From Zoogloea sp. (GTDB taxonomy: Bacteria; Pseudomonadota; Gammaproteobacteria; Burkholderiales; Rhodocyclaceae), in NCBI GenBank assembly GCA_009026175.1, contig WBTZ01000003.1:1-64000 (forward strand): a stretch of 64,000 nt of DNA. The letters run 5' to 3'. The stretch's first letter is position 1, and every line of letters starts with the position of its first letter. The position numbers and the translations under genes are program-made. Shown piece by piece: positions 33,807 through 43,734 of this stretch. The notes beneath the pieces are model-generated. The model saw only the letters and a list, made by a program, of their open reading frames with translations. It was not told where the DNA came from and made no database searches.

Positions 33807-35006
33807 TCAGCGCTTGCGATACCCGGCCACGTCGTCCACTTCCTTGAGCAGGGGGGACGGGGTGGCGAGCAATGCGTCGAGGCGCTGGCGGTCGGTGGAG
33901 AGCCAGGCCTCCAGGTTGTCAGGGCGGAGTTCGACGCCGAAACCGTTGTCTTCGCCCATCACCCGGGCAAGCAGCTTGTCGCCGAGCGCCTTCTTGAAGT
34001 GGCCGGCTTCCCAGTAATACTTGAGCTGGGTCTGGCGGTCGCCCGGGGCAGGAATGGCTTCCAGGGTTTCCTGGGAGATACCGCTGAAGTCCCAGACCTT
34101 GACGCCGGGGTGGCGGCTCGCGGTGGCGACGATCAACCTCTTCCAGTCGGCAAACAAATCAGCAATGCCCAGGCGTGCCTGCATCAGGCGGATCTCCGCA
34201 TGGTAAGGGTAGATCACCACGTGCGCGGTGCCGCCACCTTGCGTGAGTGTTGACAGGAAGGCGTCCACGGCCTGTTGATCGCTGGAAGGACTGCCGTCAG
34301 CGGGCTGGATCGCGCGGGGCTTGTGGTTCCAGATGCGCCAGTTCTCCTCGGCACGTTGGCGGAACAGGACGTAATGACCGCTGTTTTCCACCTCGGTGAT
34401 GTAGTTGTCGAGGGGGTTGAAGCCTCGCTCGGTGAGCGTGGCGGCGTTGCGGGCGTGCTGGATGGCGATCGTCTTGAGCGAGTCCCGCAGGCCGGTGATG
34501 GAGAGCGTCGTTTCGGCCAGCACACGGCCGTCGATCGCCGGTGCGGCCTTGCCCGGGCCGAGGCGGCCGGGCTTGGTGCTGCCCAGGAAGTCTACGAACT
34601 CGACCCCCAGGATGGCGAGTTTGGGGGCGCAGCCGGCGGCTTGCAGCCAGTCCAGTTGCTGGAGCGACGAACTTGCCGCCGAGCCGGGAATGGCGTGATT
34701 GAAGGCGGCCAGGCCGTGGGCGGCGAAGGCCGGGTGCGTGGGGTCAAGACCGATCTCGGCGCGGGAGTTGCCGAATATGCCGGCACTCGAACACGTCCGT
34801 CGGGCAGCCTGCCAGCGGGCGAGTTCCCGGTGGTGGTCGAGATAGGGTTTGGTGGCGTTGAGCCCGGTGATGCGTTTCGACCCGAAAATGCCCAGCGGGT
34901 CGATCAGTGTATTGAACGCGCCCACGGCGGTGACGCACACGACGAGTGTCGTGAGCATCCAGCGCAGGTAGGAGCTCCAGGGCAGGGACGGTGCGGGGGA
35001 GGCCAT
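33807..35006 (-). CDS. SGNH-hydrolase-like partner of the MBOAT O-acyltransferase
   Basis: Protein of 399 aa with one N-terminal membrane anchor (about residues 15-35), after which the chain should be periplasmic. 'GNSRAEIGLDP' (about 75-85) resembles the nucleophile loop of AlgJ/DltD-like SGNH proteins, and 'GHFKKALGDKLL' (about 330-340) could supply the C-terminal His. Its start overlaps the MBOAT stop by one base (TGATG), so the two are made together. By analogy with AlgI-AlgJ and DltB-DltD, the membrane protein would move an acyl group across the membrane and this one would transfer it to a polymer. The polymer is unknown: no alginate, cellulose or teichoic acid genes are near. Confidence 0.72.
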   Translation of the reverse strand: MASPAPSLPWSSYLRWMLTTLVVCVTAVGAFNTLIDPLGIFGSKRITGLNATKPYLDHHRELARWQAARRTCSSAGIFGNSRAEIGLDPTHPAFAAHGLAAFNHAIPGSAASSSLQQLDWLQAAGCAPKLAILGVEFVDFLGSTKPGRLGPGKAAPAIDGRVLAETTLSITGLRDSLKTIAIQHARNAATLTERGFNPLDNYITEVENSGHYVLFRQRAEENWRIWNHKPRAIQPADGSPSSDQQAVDAFLSTLTQGGGTAHVVIYPYHAEIRLMQARLGIADLFADWKRLIVATASRHPGVKVWDFSGISQETLEAIPAPGDRQTQLKYYWEAGHFKKALGDKLLARVMGEDNGFGVELRPDNLEAWLSTDRQRLDALLATPSPLLKEVDDVAGYRKR

Positions 35007-36550
35007 CAGAACTGGAAGTAGAGGAATTCGGTGGGGCGGCTGAGGGCCAGTACGCCAAGGGAGAGGAGAAGCCCGATGGCCAGGGCCTGGCGCCGCCGGG
35101 GCTGCCAGGCGAGACGGGGAGCCACCGCGTGGGTGGCGCGGCCGTGTTCGGGCAAGGCAGGTTCGAAGCGCCCCATGATCTCCTGGGTATTTGGCGTGCA
35201 GAAAGCGATCAGCGCCCCGGCTGCGATCCAGGCCCAGGTTTCGACGAAGGCGGCGCCGCCGCCGAGGCTCGCGCTGATGCCAAGCAGTTCGATGGCGGCC
35301 TTGAGCGGGCCGAGGCGGGACATGATCGGCTCTGGCAGGGTCGCGCCGAACTGCCCCGCCATCCCGGCGACGAGGCGGTTTGCAGTGGCGAGGTCCGGCG
35401 CCCGGAAATATACCCAGGCGACGACGACGCAGAGGAAGGTGAGGCTGACGCCGATGACGCGCCCCAGACTGGCTGGGAGCTTTGCCGGAATGCGCCGGCA
35501 GACATCCTGCCAGGCATGGTTGATGACCAGGAAGCTGCCATGCAGGGCACCCCAGATCACGAAGTTCCAGCCTGCACCGTGCCACAGGCCGCCGAGTACC
35601 ATCGTCGTGAGCAGGTTGGCGTGACGGCGGAAGGGGCCGTGACGGTTGCCGCCCAGGGGGATGTACAGATAGTCGCGCAGGAAGCGGGACAGGGTCATGT
35701 GCCAGCGGCGCCAGAACTCGGTGATGTTGTGCGCCTTGTAGGGCGAGTTGAAGTTGAGGGGAAGGCGCACGCCGAACAGCCGCGACAGGCCGATCGCCAT
35801 GTCGGAATACCCCGAGAAGTCGAAGTACAGCTGGAAGGTGTAGGCCAGCGCCCCTCCCCAGGCGAGGAACAGGGACGGATTGTCGCCTTGTGGCGCGAAA
35901 GCCGGCGCGGCGTAGCCGGCCAGGCTGTCGGCGATGAGGACCTTCTTGGCCAGGCCGATGGCAAAGATGGTCAGGCCGATGGCGAAGTTGGCGGCGACGG
36001 GGCGGTAATTCCGGTCCTCGTCGAACTGCGGCATCATTTCCTTGTGATGCAGGACGGGCCCGGCGATGAGGTGCGGGAAGTAGGTGACAAAGAGAACGTA
36101 ATAGATGAAGCGGTATTCGGTCACCTTGCCGGCGTAGGCGTCGGCGAGGAAGGCGATCTGGGTGAAGGTGAAGAACGATATGCCGATCGGCAGGATGATG
36201 CCCAGCAGGGACCAGTCTGTACCCAGCAGGGCATTGGCGCTGCCGAGGAAGAAGTCCGCGTACTTGTAGTAGCCGAGAAGTGCCAGATTGGCGGCCACCG
36301 CCAGGCCCAGCATCCGGCGTCCTTCAGCGCTGCCCGGACGGCGGGCGATATAGCTGCCGGCCAGATAGTTGGCGCAGATCGAGCCGAGCAGCAGGGCCAG
36401 GTAGGTGTAATCCCACCAGGCATAGAAGAACAGCGAGCAGGCCGCCAGCCACGTGGCGCCGACGCCCTTGCCGAAGCGCCCGAGGGTGAAGAAGCCGAGC
36501 AGGGTGACCGGCAGGTAGGCCAGCAGGAAGGAGTAGGAATTGAACAGCAT
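35006..36550 (-). CDS. MBOAT-family membrane O-acyltransferase (AlgI-like)
   Basis: Polytopic inner-membrane protein of 514 aa of the AlgI/DltB group. It begins 'MLFNSYSFLLAYLPVTLLGF', the usual start of the bacterial group. The two conserved His regions are present: 'TEFWRRWHMTLSRFLRDYLY' and 'GGLWHGAGWNFVIWGALHG', the second containing the catalytic His. 'YFDFSGYSDMAIGLSRLFG' is also diagnostic. It acylates an exported glycan or other polymer together with the coupled SGNH-like protein. It is downstream of the orphan ParA gene on the same strand with 125 bp between, including a hairpin, so co-transcription is uncertain. Confidence 0.9.
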   Translation of the reverse strand: MLFNSYSFLLAYLPVTLLGFFTLGRFGKGVGATWLAACSLFFYAWWDYTYLALLLGSICANYLAGSYIARRPGSAEGRRMLGLAVAANLALLGYYKYADFFLGSANALLGTDWSLLGIILPIGISFFTFTQIAFLADAYAGKVTEYRFIYYVLFVTYFPHLIAGPVLHHKEMMPQFDEDRNYRPVAANFAIGLTIFAIGLAKKVLIADSLAGYAAPAFAPQGDNPSLFLAWGGALAYTFQLYFDFSGYSDMAIGLSRLFGVRLPLNFNSPYKAHNITEFWRRWHMTLSRFLRDYLYIPLGGNRHGPFRRHANLLTTMVLGGLWHGAGWNFVIWGALHGSFLVINHAWQDVCRRIPAKLPASLGRVIGVSLTFLCVVVAWVYFRAPDLATANRLVAGMAGQFGATLPEPIMSRLGPLKAAIELLGISASLGGGAAFVETWAWIAAGALIAFCTPNTQEIMGRFEPALPEHGRATHAVAPRLAWQPRRRQALAIGLLLSLGVLALSRPTEFLYFQF

Positions 36551-36618
36551 GCGTTTGCGCAGCTGTGCCGCGCCCTTGGGTCGTTCCGCGGCAGCTTATC
36601 CGTTTTGACTGTCCGGTG

Positions 36619-36641
36619 CACCGGGCAATGATGGCCCGGTG
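36619..36641. repeat. Hairpin between parA-like and MBOAT genes
   Basis: CACCGGGC (36619-36626) pairs with GCCCGGTG (36634-36641) over a 7-base loop; the first arm also overlaps the palindrome CCGGTGCACCGG (36613-36624), so two structures are mutually exclusive. No T run follows. Confidence 0.45.
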
Positions 36642-36675
36642 AGAAGCATGCCGCGCCGGCGCATGGCGGGCGGGC

Positions 36676-37443
36676 TCAGCGCCGGAGCTCGTCGTGCAGG
36701 GCGGTGAATTCCTGGGCCAGCTTGTGCTTCGGGTCCAGGTGGATCATCGGCTTGGCCTGTTCGTGGCTTTCGCGGATCTTGATCGAGCTCGACAGATAGG
36801 TCTTGAAGATCGGGAGGCCTTCCTCGATCAGCTCCTGCACCAGCTTCTGGGGCAGGGTGGCGCGGGGCTGGAACTGGTTCACCACGATCCCTTCCACCTC
36901 GAGGTCCCGATTGTGGTCGGCCCGGATCTCCTGCACGTTCTCCAGCAGCGCGTAAAGTGCGCGGCGCGAAAAGTCGTCGCAGTCGAAGGGGATCAGGCAC
37001 AGCCGGGTCGCGATCAGCGCCGAGCGAGTGTAGAAGTTCAGGGCTGGCGGCGTGTCGATGAACACCGCGTCGAAGTCGTCGGCCAGCTCGTCCAGGGCGT
37101 CCCGCAGTTTGAAGATCTTGTAACGGGACTCCAGCTTGCCCTGCAGTTCCTCGAGGTTCGGGTGGGACGGCAGGATGGACAGGTTGGCGAAGGGGGTCGG
37201 GCGAACGAACTCGGCGGTCTTCTTGGGGTTGAACTTGAAGTTCAGGGTCTGCTCGAACAGCCCGGCGAGAGTGTCGTCTGCGTCGTCGGCGGCATCGCCG
37301 AGCAGATAATGGGTGGAGTTGCCCTGGGGGTCCAGGTCCACCACCAGCGTGCGCAGGCCCTGGTGGGCGCTGATCGCGGCCAGGTTGCAGGTGATCGTCG
37401 ACTTGCCCACGCCCCCCTTCTGGTTGAACACCACGCGTCGCAT
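36676..37443 (-). CDS. Orphan ParA/Soj-family ATPase
   Basis: Deviant Walker ATPase of 255 aa. 'KGGVGKST' (residues 9-16) is the deviant Walker A with signature Lys, 'LVVDLDPQGNST' carries motif A', and 'DAVFIDTPPALN' motif B. The protein is a short ParA without an N-terminal DNA-binding domain, like Soj or the polar-positioning ATPases. No parB gene, parS-like repeat or replication gene lies near, so it is unlikely to be the chromosomal segregation ParA; it may place a membrane or polar complex. The neighbouring MBOAT genes are on the same strand. Confidence 0.85.
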   Translation of the reverse strand: MRRVVFNQKGGVGKSTITCNLAAISAHQGLRTLVVDLDPQGNSTHYLLGDAADDADDTLAGLFEQTLNFKFNPKKTAEFVRPTPFANLSILPSHPNLEELQGKLESRYKIFKLRDALDELADDFDAVFIDTPPALNFYTRSALIATRLCLIPFDCDDFSRRALYALLENVQEIRADHNRDLEVEGIVVNQFQPRATLPQKLVQELIEEGLPIFKTYLSSSIKIRESHEQAKPMIHLDPKHKLAQEFTALHDELRR

Positions 37444-37767
37444 TCTTTCTCCCGTCTTTGTTCTGTTCTGGATCCGCGCGATTGTGCCATGCCTTCGGGC
37501 TCTCGCCGAGCTTGCCGAGGATGCGCAAACGGCCGGGGTCGGGTAAACTCTTATTCAAAATAACACGAAGTCTTCGCACCCCCTCCCGGAAGCGAAACTC
37601 CGGCCGGACAGCACGTGTTGCCCGGCTGTCGAATAGAGGCCAATGCTCGCCTCAGGGTACCCAGAACGCATCCAGATTTTTTGCCCGGAACATCGGAGTT
37701 TTCCCCGTCGGCGGCGACATGCCGATCGACTGACGGGGAGGCCGGGCCATTCACGAGAAGAGAGAAC
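37444..37767. other. Divergent parA-like/maeB region with leader structure
   Basis: 324 bp without a gene. About 30 bp before maeB, CCCCGTC (37703-37709) pairs with GACGGGG (37732-37738) and the interior TCGGC/GCCGA also pairs, giving a two-tier stem in the maeB leader. AT-rich TAAACTCTTATTCAAAATAACACG (about 37544-37567) may contain a promoter for maeB; no confident -35 is seen. Confidence 0.5.
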
Positions 37768-40062
<2,295 letters not shown>

Positions 40063-40071
40063 GCTTCGCCG

Positions 40072-40097
40072 GCCCCGTTCCTGTCAGGGAGCGGGGC
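40072..40097. terminator. Hairpin after maeB
   Basis: GCCCCGTTCC- and -GGAGCGGGGC arms pair with one G-T wobble nine bases after the maeB stop. A T run is missing, so it is called with low confidence. Confidence 0.45.
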
Positions 40098-40176
40098 ATC
40101 GCAGGGTCATTTCGGGATCCCCTCCGGTACAATCGGGCCATTGTCCAGCTGCTCCATTGTCCGTGAGGTGATTCCG

Positions 40177-41151
40177 ATGCCCCATGCCATTCGTTTCGAG
40201 CGTACCGGCGGTCCTGAGGTCCTGCAGTGGGTCGAGGTGGAAGTGCCTCCGCCCGCCGCGGGCGAGGTTCGGATACGCCATCAGGCTGTTGGCCTGAACT
40301 TCATTGACACCTACCACCGCTCGGGGCTGTATCCGGTTCCTTTGCCCTCCGGCATCGGGCAGGAGGCGGCGGGCGTGATCGAGGCGGTGGGCGACGGTGT
40401 CACCGAGTTCGTGGCGGGTGACCGGGTTGCCTACGTCGGAGGCGCCCTCGGGGCCTACTCCGAAATCCGCAATGTCGTGGCCAGCTCCCTCGTCAAGCTG
40501 CCGGATGCCCTGTCCTTCGAGCAGGGCGCGGCGATGATGATGCAGGGCCTGACTGCACAGTACCTCCTCCGCCGAACCTACCGGGTCAAGGCTGGCGACA
40601 CCATCCTGATCCATGCTGCTGCCGGTGGCGTAGGCCTGATCGTTTGCCAGTGGGCCAAGGCCCTCGGGGCGACGGTGATCGGCACGGTGAGTTCCGAAGC
40701 CAAGGCGAAGCTGGCGCAGGCCAATGGTTGCGATCACGCCATCATCACCCCCGGGGAAAGTGTTTCGGCGCGCGTGCGCGAGATTACCGGCGGCGAAGGC
40801 GTGCCCGTGGTGTATGACTCCATCGGCAAGGATACCTTCATGGATTCCCTGGCCTGTCTGCGACCGCTGGGAATGATGGTGACCTTCGGCAACGCTTCGG
40901 GAGCGGTGCCTCCCTTTGATCCGGGGCTGCTGGCCCGGATGGGGTCCCTGTTCCTGACCCGCCCGACCCTGTTCCACTACATCGCCCGACGTGAGGATTT
41001 GCTGGCCATGGCCGCAGAGCTCTTTGCCGTGGTCGCGTCCGGCCAGGTGCGCCTGTCCATCAATCAACGTTTTCCGCTGAAGGAGGCGGCCACGGCCCAT
41101 CGTGAGCTGGAAGCCCGGCGGACGACGGGTTCCAGTGTGCTGCTGCCCTGA
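40177..41151 (+). CDS. qorA: NADPH:quinone oxidoreductase, zeta-crystallin type
   Basis: Zinc-free medium-chain reductase of 324 aa. The N-terminal GroES-like part has 'VGLNFIDTYHRSGLYPVPLP', where the Asn and Tyr are conserved for quinone reductases in place of zinc ligands, and the Rossmann part has 'HAAAGGVGLIVCQWAKALGA'. It reduces quinones with NADPH by single-electron transfer and is generally linked to detoxification. The ATG at 40177 matches the family start. Two bases after its stop a secreted protein gene begins, so the two form an operon. Confidence 0.93.
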   Translation: MPHAIRFERTGGPEVLQWVEVEVPPPAAGEVRIRHQAVGLNFIDTYHRSGLYPVPLPSGIGQEAAGVIEAVGDGVTEFVAGDRVAYVGGALGAYSEIRNVVASSLVKLPDALSFEQGAAMMMQGLTAQYLLRRTYRVKAGDTILIHAAAGGVGLIVCQWAKALGATVIGTVSSEAKAKLAQANGCDHAIITPGESVSARVREITGGEGVPVVYDSIGKDTFMDSLACLRPLGMMVTFGNASGAVPPFDPGLLARMGSLFLTRPTLFHYIARREDLLAMAAELFAVVASGQVRLSINQRFPLKEAATAHRELEARRTTGSSVLLP

Positions 41152-41153
41152 TC

Positions 41154-41540
41154 ATGAAACATGTTTATCTGCCTGCTGCGCTGATGGCCCTTTCGCTGGG
41201 CCTGACGACGCTTTCTGCCACGGCTGCGCCCCCTGCGCCGGCCGGGCCCCCCATGGTGCTGACGCCGGTGCAGGCTGCGTTTGTCCAGGCCGAAACCCGC
41301 CGTATCGAGGAGGGCTTCATCCAGAAGGTGATGAGTGTCACCGGAGCGACCCGGGAACAGGTGCTCCGGGCCATTCCGGCCAAGGGGCGTCTTACCGATA
41401 GGCTGGCCCGCATCTTCAGCTCTATCGAGCGGGACCTGAAAGGGCCGCTGACCGATGAGCAGAAGGCCCTGATCTTTGCGGCTGACGGGGAGCGCAAACA
41501 GGCGCTCAGGGATCTGCCAGCCCAGGCTGCGTCGCGCTGA
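41154..41540 (+). CDS. Secreted protein of unknown function
   Basis: Protein of 128 aa with a clear Sec signal: 'MKHVYLPAALMALSLGLTTL' followed by 'SATAAPP', so cleavage after Ala at about residue 25 is expected, giving a periplasmic protein of about 100 residues. The mature part is helical and charged ('ETRRIEEGFIQKVMSVTGAT', then 'RLARIFSSIERDLKGPLTDE'). No domain is recognised. It lies 2 bp after qorA and is convergent with the GGDEF gene, with 15 bp between the ends. Codon use is like the neighbours. Confidence 0.78.
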   Translation: MKHVYLPAALMALSLGLTTLSATAAPPAPAGPPMVLTPVQAAFVQAETRRIEEGFIQKVMSVTGATREQVLRAIPAKGRLTDRLARIFSSIERDLKGPLTDEQKALIFAADGERKQALRDLPAQAASR

Positions 41541-41555
41541 GGCGGGCTGCCGGGT

Positions 41556-42656
41556 TCAGAACAGCTCCATCTCGCTTTCCGGCGCGGCTCGGGGGGTGAC
41601 CTTGCCGGTACTCAGCAGGAGCTCGTGGCTGCAGACCTGATTGCGGCCATTCCCCTTGGCGTAATACAGGGCTTCATCGGCCCGACCGACGATGTCCGGA
41701 ATGGAGTCGTGGGGGTGGATGGTGGTGTAGCCGATGCTGATCGTGACCTTGCCCACCTGGGGGAAGTCACGCTGTTCGACGGTGCTGCGGAAGCGTTCGA
41801 GGGCTGCGGTTACCTCCTCTTCCGAGGTCGCCCGGAGCACGACCACGAATTCCTCCCCGCCGAAGCGGAACAGGCGGTCCTGGTGGCGGAAGCTCTCCCG
41901 CATGAGACGGGCCAGCAGGAGCAGGACTTCGTCGCCGTAGAGGTGGCCGAACTGGTCGTTGACCCGCTTGAAATGGTCGACATCCACGACGGCGAGCCAG
42001 TGGGAGCCGTCGTCGTTGCGAAGGCGCCTGCGTTGGGTCGTGGCCTCGTCGCCACTCTGGCTGCTCAGGAGGTGCCCCAGGATCTTGCTCAGGTTCTCGT
42101 CAAAGGTCTTGCGGTTGAGGAGGCCCGTGAGGGTGTCGCGCTCACTGTAATCGAGCAGGCTGAGATAGTTGCGATACAGGCCCAGGAAGCCCTCGGCCGT
42201 ACCCAGGTCGTCGTCTGCCAGGGGGGCTCCGCATACGACTTCCAGCACGCCCAGGACGCGGCTGTCGATCGAGATCGGGAAGCAGTGGATATGCAGCTCC
42301 CGTTCGGTGTCGTGGCGACGGACGATCTGGCTCTGCTCCACGCAGGCAATCATTTCGGGGCGGTCATGGAGCGGCAGGGGCTCGCCGCCCTTATCGAATT
42401 CGGACTGGGAATAGCTCACGCCGTCCTGACCCACGTGGGTCACCCGGGACAGGTAATTCTCCTCGCCGTGCTGGCTGGCCTTGTAGAGGTTGACCTCCTG
42501 CGCCTTGACCAGCTCGAATAGCGCCGATGCGACGCCCAGTTCAAGCAGGGTCCGGTCCCTGTGCTGGGTGATCGACTCAACGTGCTTGAGGACGTGGATC
42601 ATGTTGCCGCATCGGGTGGCTGTCAGACGAACGATATTAGCGCAGGCGGCCTTCAT
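41556..42656 (-). CDS. GAF-GGDEF diguanylate cyclase
   Basis: Cytosolic protein of 366 aa. Residues about 25-165 form a GAF-like sensory domain ('ELGVASALFELVKAQEV' and 'IHCFPISIDSRVLGVLEVV'). The GGDEF domain (about 170-350) has an intact active site 'FGGEEF' (266-270) and the inhibitory I-site RxxD ('RHQD', 257-260) at the standard distance, so active, product-inhibited synthesis of c-di-GMP is expected. The start could be the ATG at 42656 or an internal ATG at 42602; the first is given. It is divergent from nothing obvious: the next gene upstream on the same strand is the LysR-domain gene. Confidence 0.92.
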   Translation of the reverse strand: MKAACANIVRLTATRCGNMIHVLKHVESITQHRDRTLLELGVASALFELVKAQEVNLYKASQHGEENYLSRVTHVGQDGVSYSQSEFDKGGEPLPLHDRPEMIACVEQSQIVRRHDTERELHIHCFPISIDSRVLGVLEVVCGAPLADDDLGTAEGFLGLYRNYLSLLDYSERDTLTGLLNRKTFDENLSKILGHLLSSQSGDEATTQRRRLRNDDGSHWLAVVDVDHFKRVNDQFGHLYGDEVLLLLARLMRESFRHQDRLFRFGGEEFVVVLRATSEEEVTAALERFRSTVEQRDFPQVGKVTISIGYTTIHPHDSIPDIVGRADEALYYAKGNGRNQVCSHELLLSTGKVTPRAAPESEMELF

Positions 42657-42692
42657 GTTTCCGGTGAATTGCGTTGATCGGCGCGCAATTTT

Positions 42693-43037
42693 TCACAGGC
42701 CTGGAGGCTGTCTGGCCGGATTGCAGTCGGTCGTGCGGGCCTGCAGCAGGAGGCGTCCTTCGTCGAGGAGGGCCTTGCATGCGGGGGTGGGCTGTGCCGG
42801 GGCGCTGTCAGGGTAAAAGAGGGTCAGTCCGAGGCGCGCCTCGAGTGTCTGAAGGGCTGTGCTGAGGGAGGAGGGCGGCATGGACAGGGTGTTCGCCGCC
42901 GCCGCGACGCTGCCGTGCCGGGCTACGGCGTCCAGCAGTTCGATGGTGTGAAGCGTGATCCGCAGGGAGAAGAGCTCGCCGTCCTCGGGATGCGTCGGCG
43001 GGGGGGGCTTGTGGGAGGGCTCTGGATGAGTCTGCAT
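42693..43037 (-). CDS. Stand-alone LysR-type DNA-binding domain protein
   Basis: Short protein (114 aa from the ATG at 43037; an in-frame ATG at 43064 would add nine residues). After a Pro-rich start, residues about 28-95 read as a LysR-type winged helix: 'LLDAVARHGSVAAAANTLSM' then 'PPSSLSTALQTLEARLGLTL'. The family's co-inducer domain (about 200 residues) is missing; the frame stops 20 residues after the wing. Either a degraded LysR gene or a genuine mini-regulator. It is 36 bp upstream of the GGDEF gene on the same strand. No clear ribosome binding site precedes either start. Confidence 0.6.
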   Translation of the reverse strand: MQTHPEPSHKPPPPTHPEDGELFSLRITLHTIELLDAVARHGSVAAAANTLSMPPSSLSTALQTLEARLGLTLFYPDSAPAQPTPACKALLDEGRLLLQARTTDCNPARQPPGL

Positions 43038-43440
43038 GAGTGTGCCAATGTATGAAATGGGCATTGCACGATGCCGGTGATCGCTACACTGCACGCGACG
43101 GGGCGGACGCCGGCGCAGCGGATCGGGATGCGCCTTTCATTTCCGGCAGGGTGCGGGACTCCGCTTCGGGGCCGCGGGCGACCTGGATACGTCTGTGTGG
43201 GGACGCGCTGTCTGGAAAGTCTCCCGTGGGTATCCATTTCTGTTTCGGTGTGCGTTTGGTGGGGGACGAGCGCGTTATGCATGCTTGATTACACCTTCTT
43301 GTGTGTGCTTGGTCAATGAGGCAATTGTTGTTTTTTATATCATTCGATTTTTTGTTGAAGGCGATTTTTTGCTGATTTTTCCTTTTTAATCAATTGTTAG
43401 CGGTTTTCATTGAATTTGCGCAGAGTAATTTTGGTTGCGC
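43038..43440. other. AT-richer gene-free stretch between two regulator genes
   Basis: About 400 bp with no convincing gene. From about 43300 to 43430 the sequence is clearly AT-rich (TTGTTTTTTATATCATTCGATTT-like runs), unlike the rest of the window. It probably holds divergent promoters for the LysR-domain gene and the XRE gene; TATATCATTC and AATCAATTG are candidate -10 areas, but I could not fix a pair. Confidence 0.55.
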
Positions 43441-43734
43441 ATGCGGCGGCTCCGGGTTTGTATGGCATATGGAAGTCCGGCCGAAATGATCGGTGAGGTT
43501 CTCGGGTGTGTGCATGGTCGGCATACGCTGGATGAGATTGCCATGGGAATGGGTGTTCACAAGAACACGGTGGGTCACCATGAGCGTGGGGAGCGGCTGC
43601 CGGATATCGACTTTCTCGCCGCGTTCGCGGCTGCGACGGGCCCGGATCTAGGTGAGTTGCAGGCGTCTCGTCTCGTCTCGAGTCGGGAGGCCGCGTGCGA
43701 TAATCCGGGCGTTGCCGATCGGCATGCGACTTGA
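43441..43734 (+). CDS. XRE-family helix-turn-helix regulator
   Basis: Small DNA-binding protein (97 aa from the ATG at 43441; ATGs at 43462 and 43486 are also possible). The Cro/CI-type helix-turn-helix spans about residues 15-70: 'IGEVLGCVHGRHTLDEIAMG', then 'MGVHKNTVGHHERGERLPDI'. No second domain follows, only a short tail. It is preceded by the AT-rich stretch and its TGA lies inside the TTGA that would start the rhomboid gene, so both are probably one transcript. Target and signal are unknown. Phage-like repressors have this build, but no phage gene is nearby. Confidence 0.72.
   Translation: MRRLRVCMAYGSPAEMIGEVLGCVHGRHTLDEIAMGMGVHKNTVGHHERGERLPDIDFLAAFAAATGPDLGELQASRLVSSREAACDNPGVADRHAT

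Noticed and set aside
43095..43319. Small open frames on both strands in the gap between the LysR-domain and XRE genes
   Set aside because: Codon use is unlike genes in the window, no ribosome binding sites are visible, and frames overlap each other.
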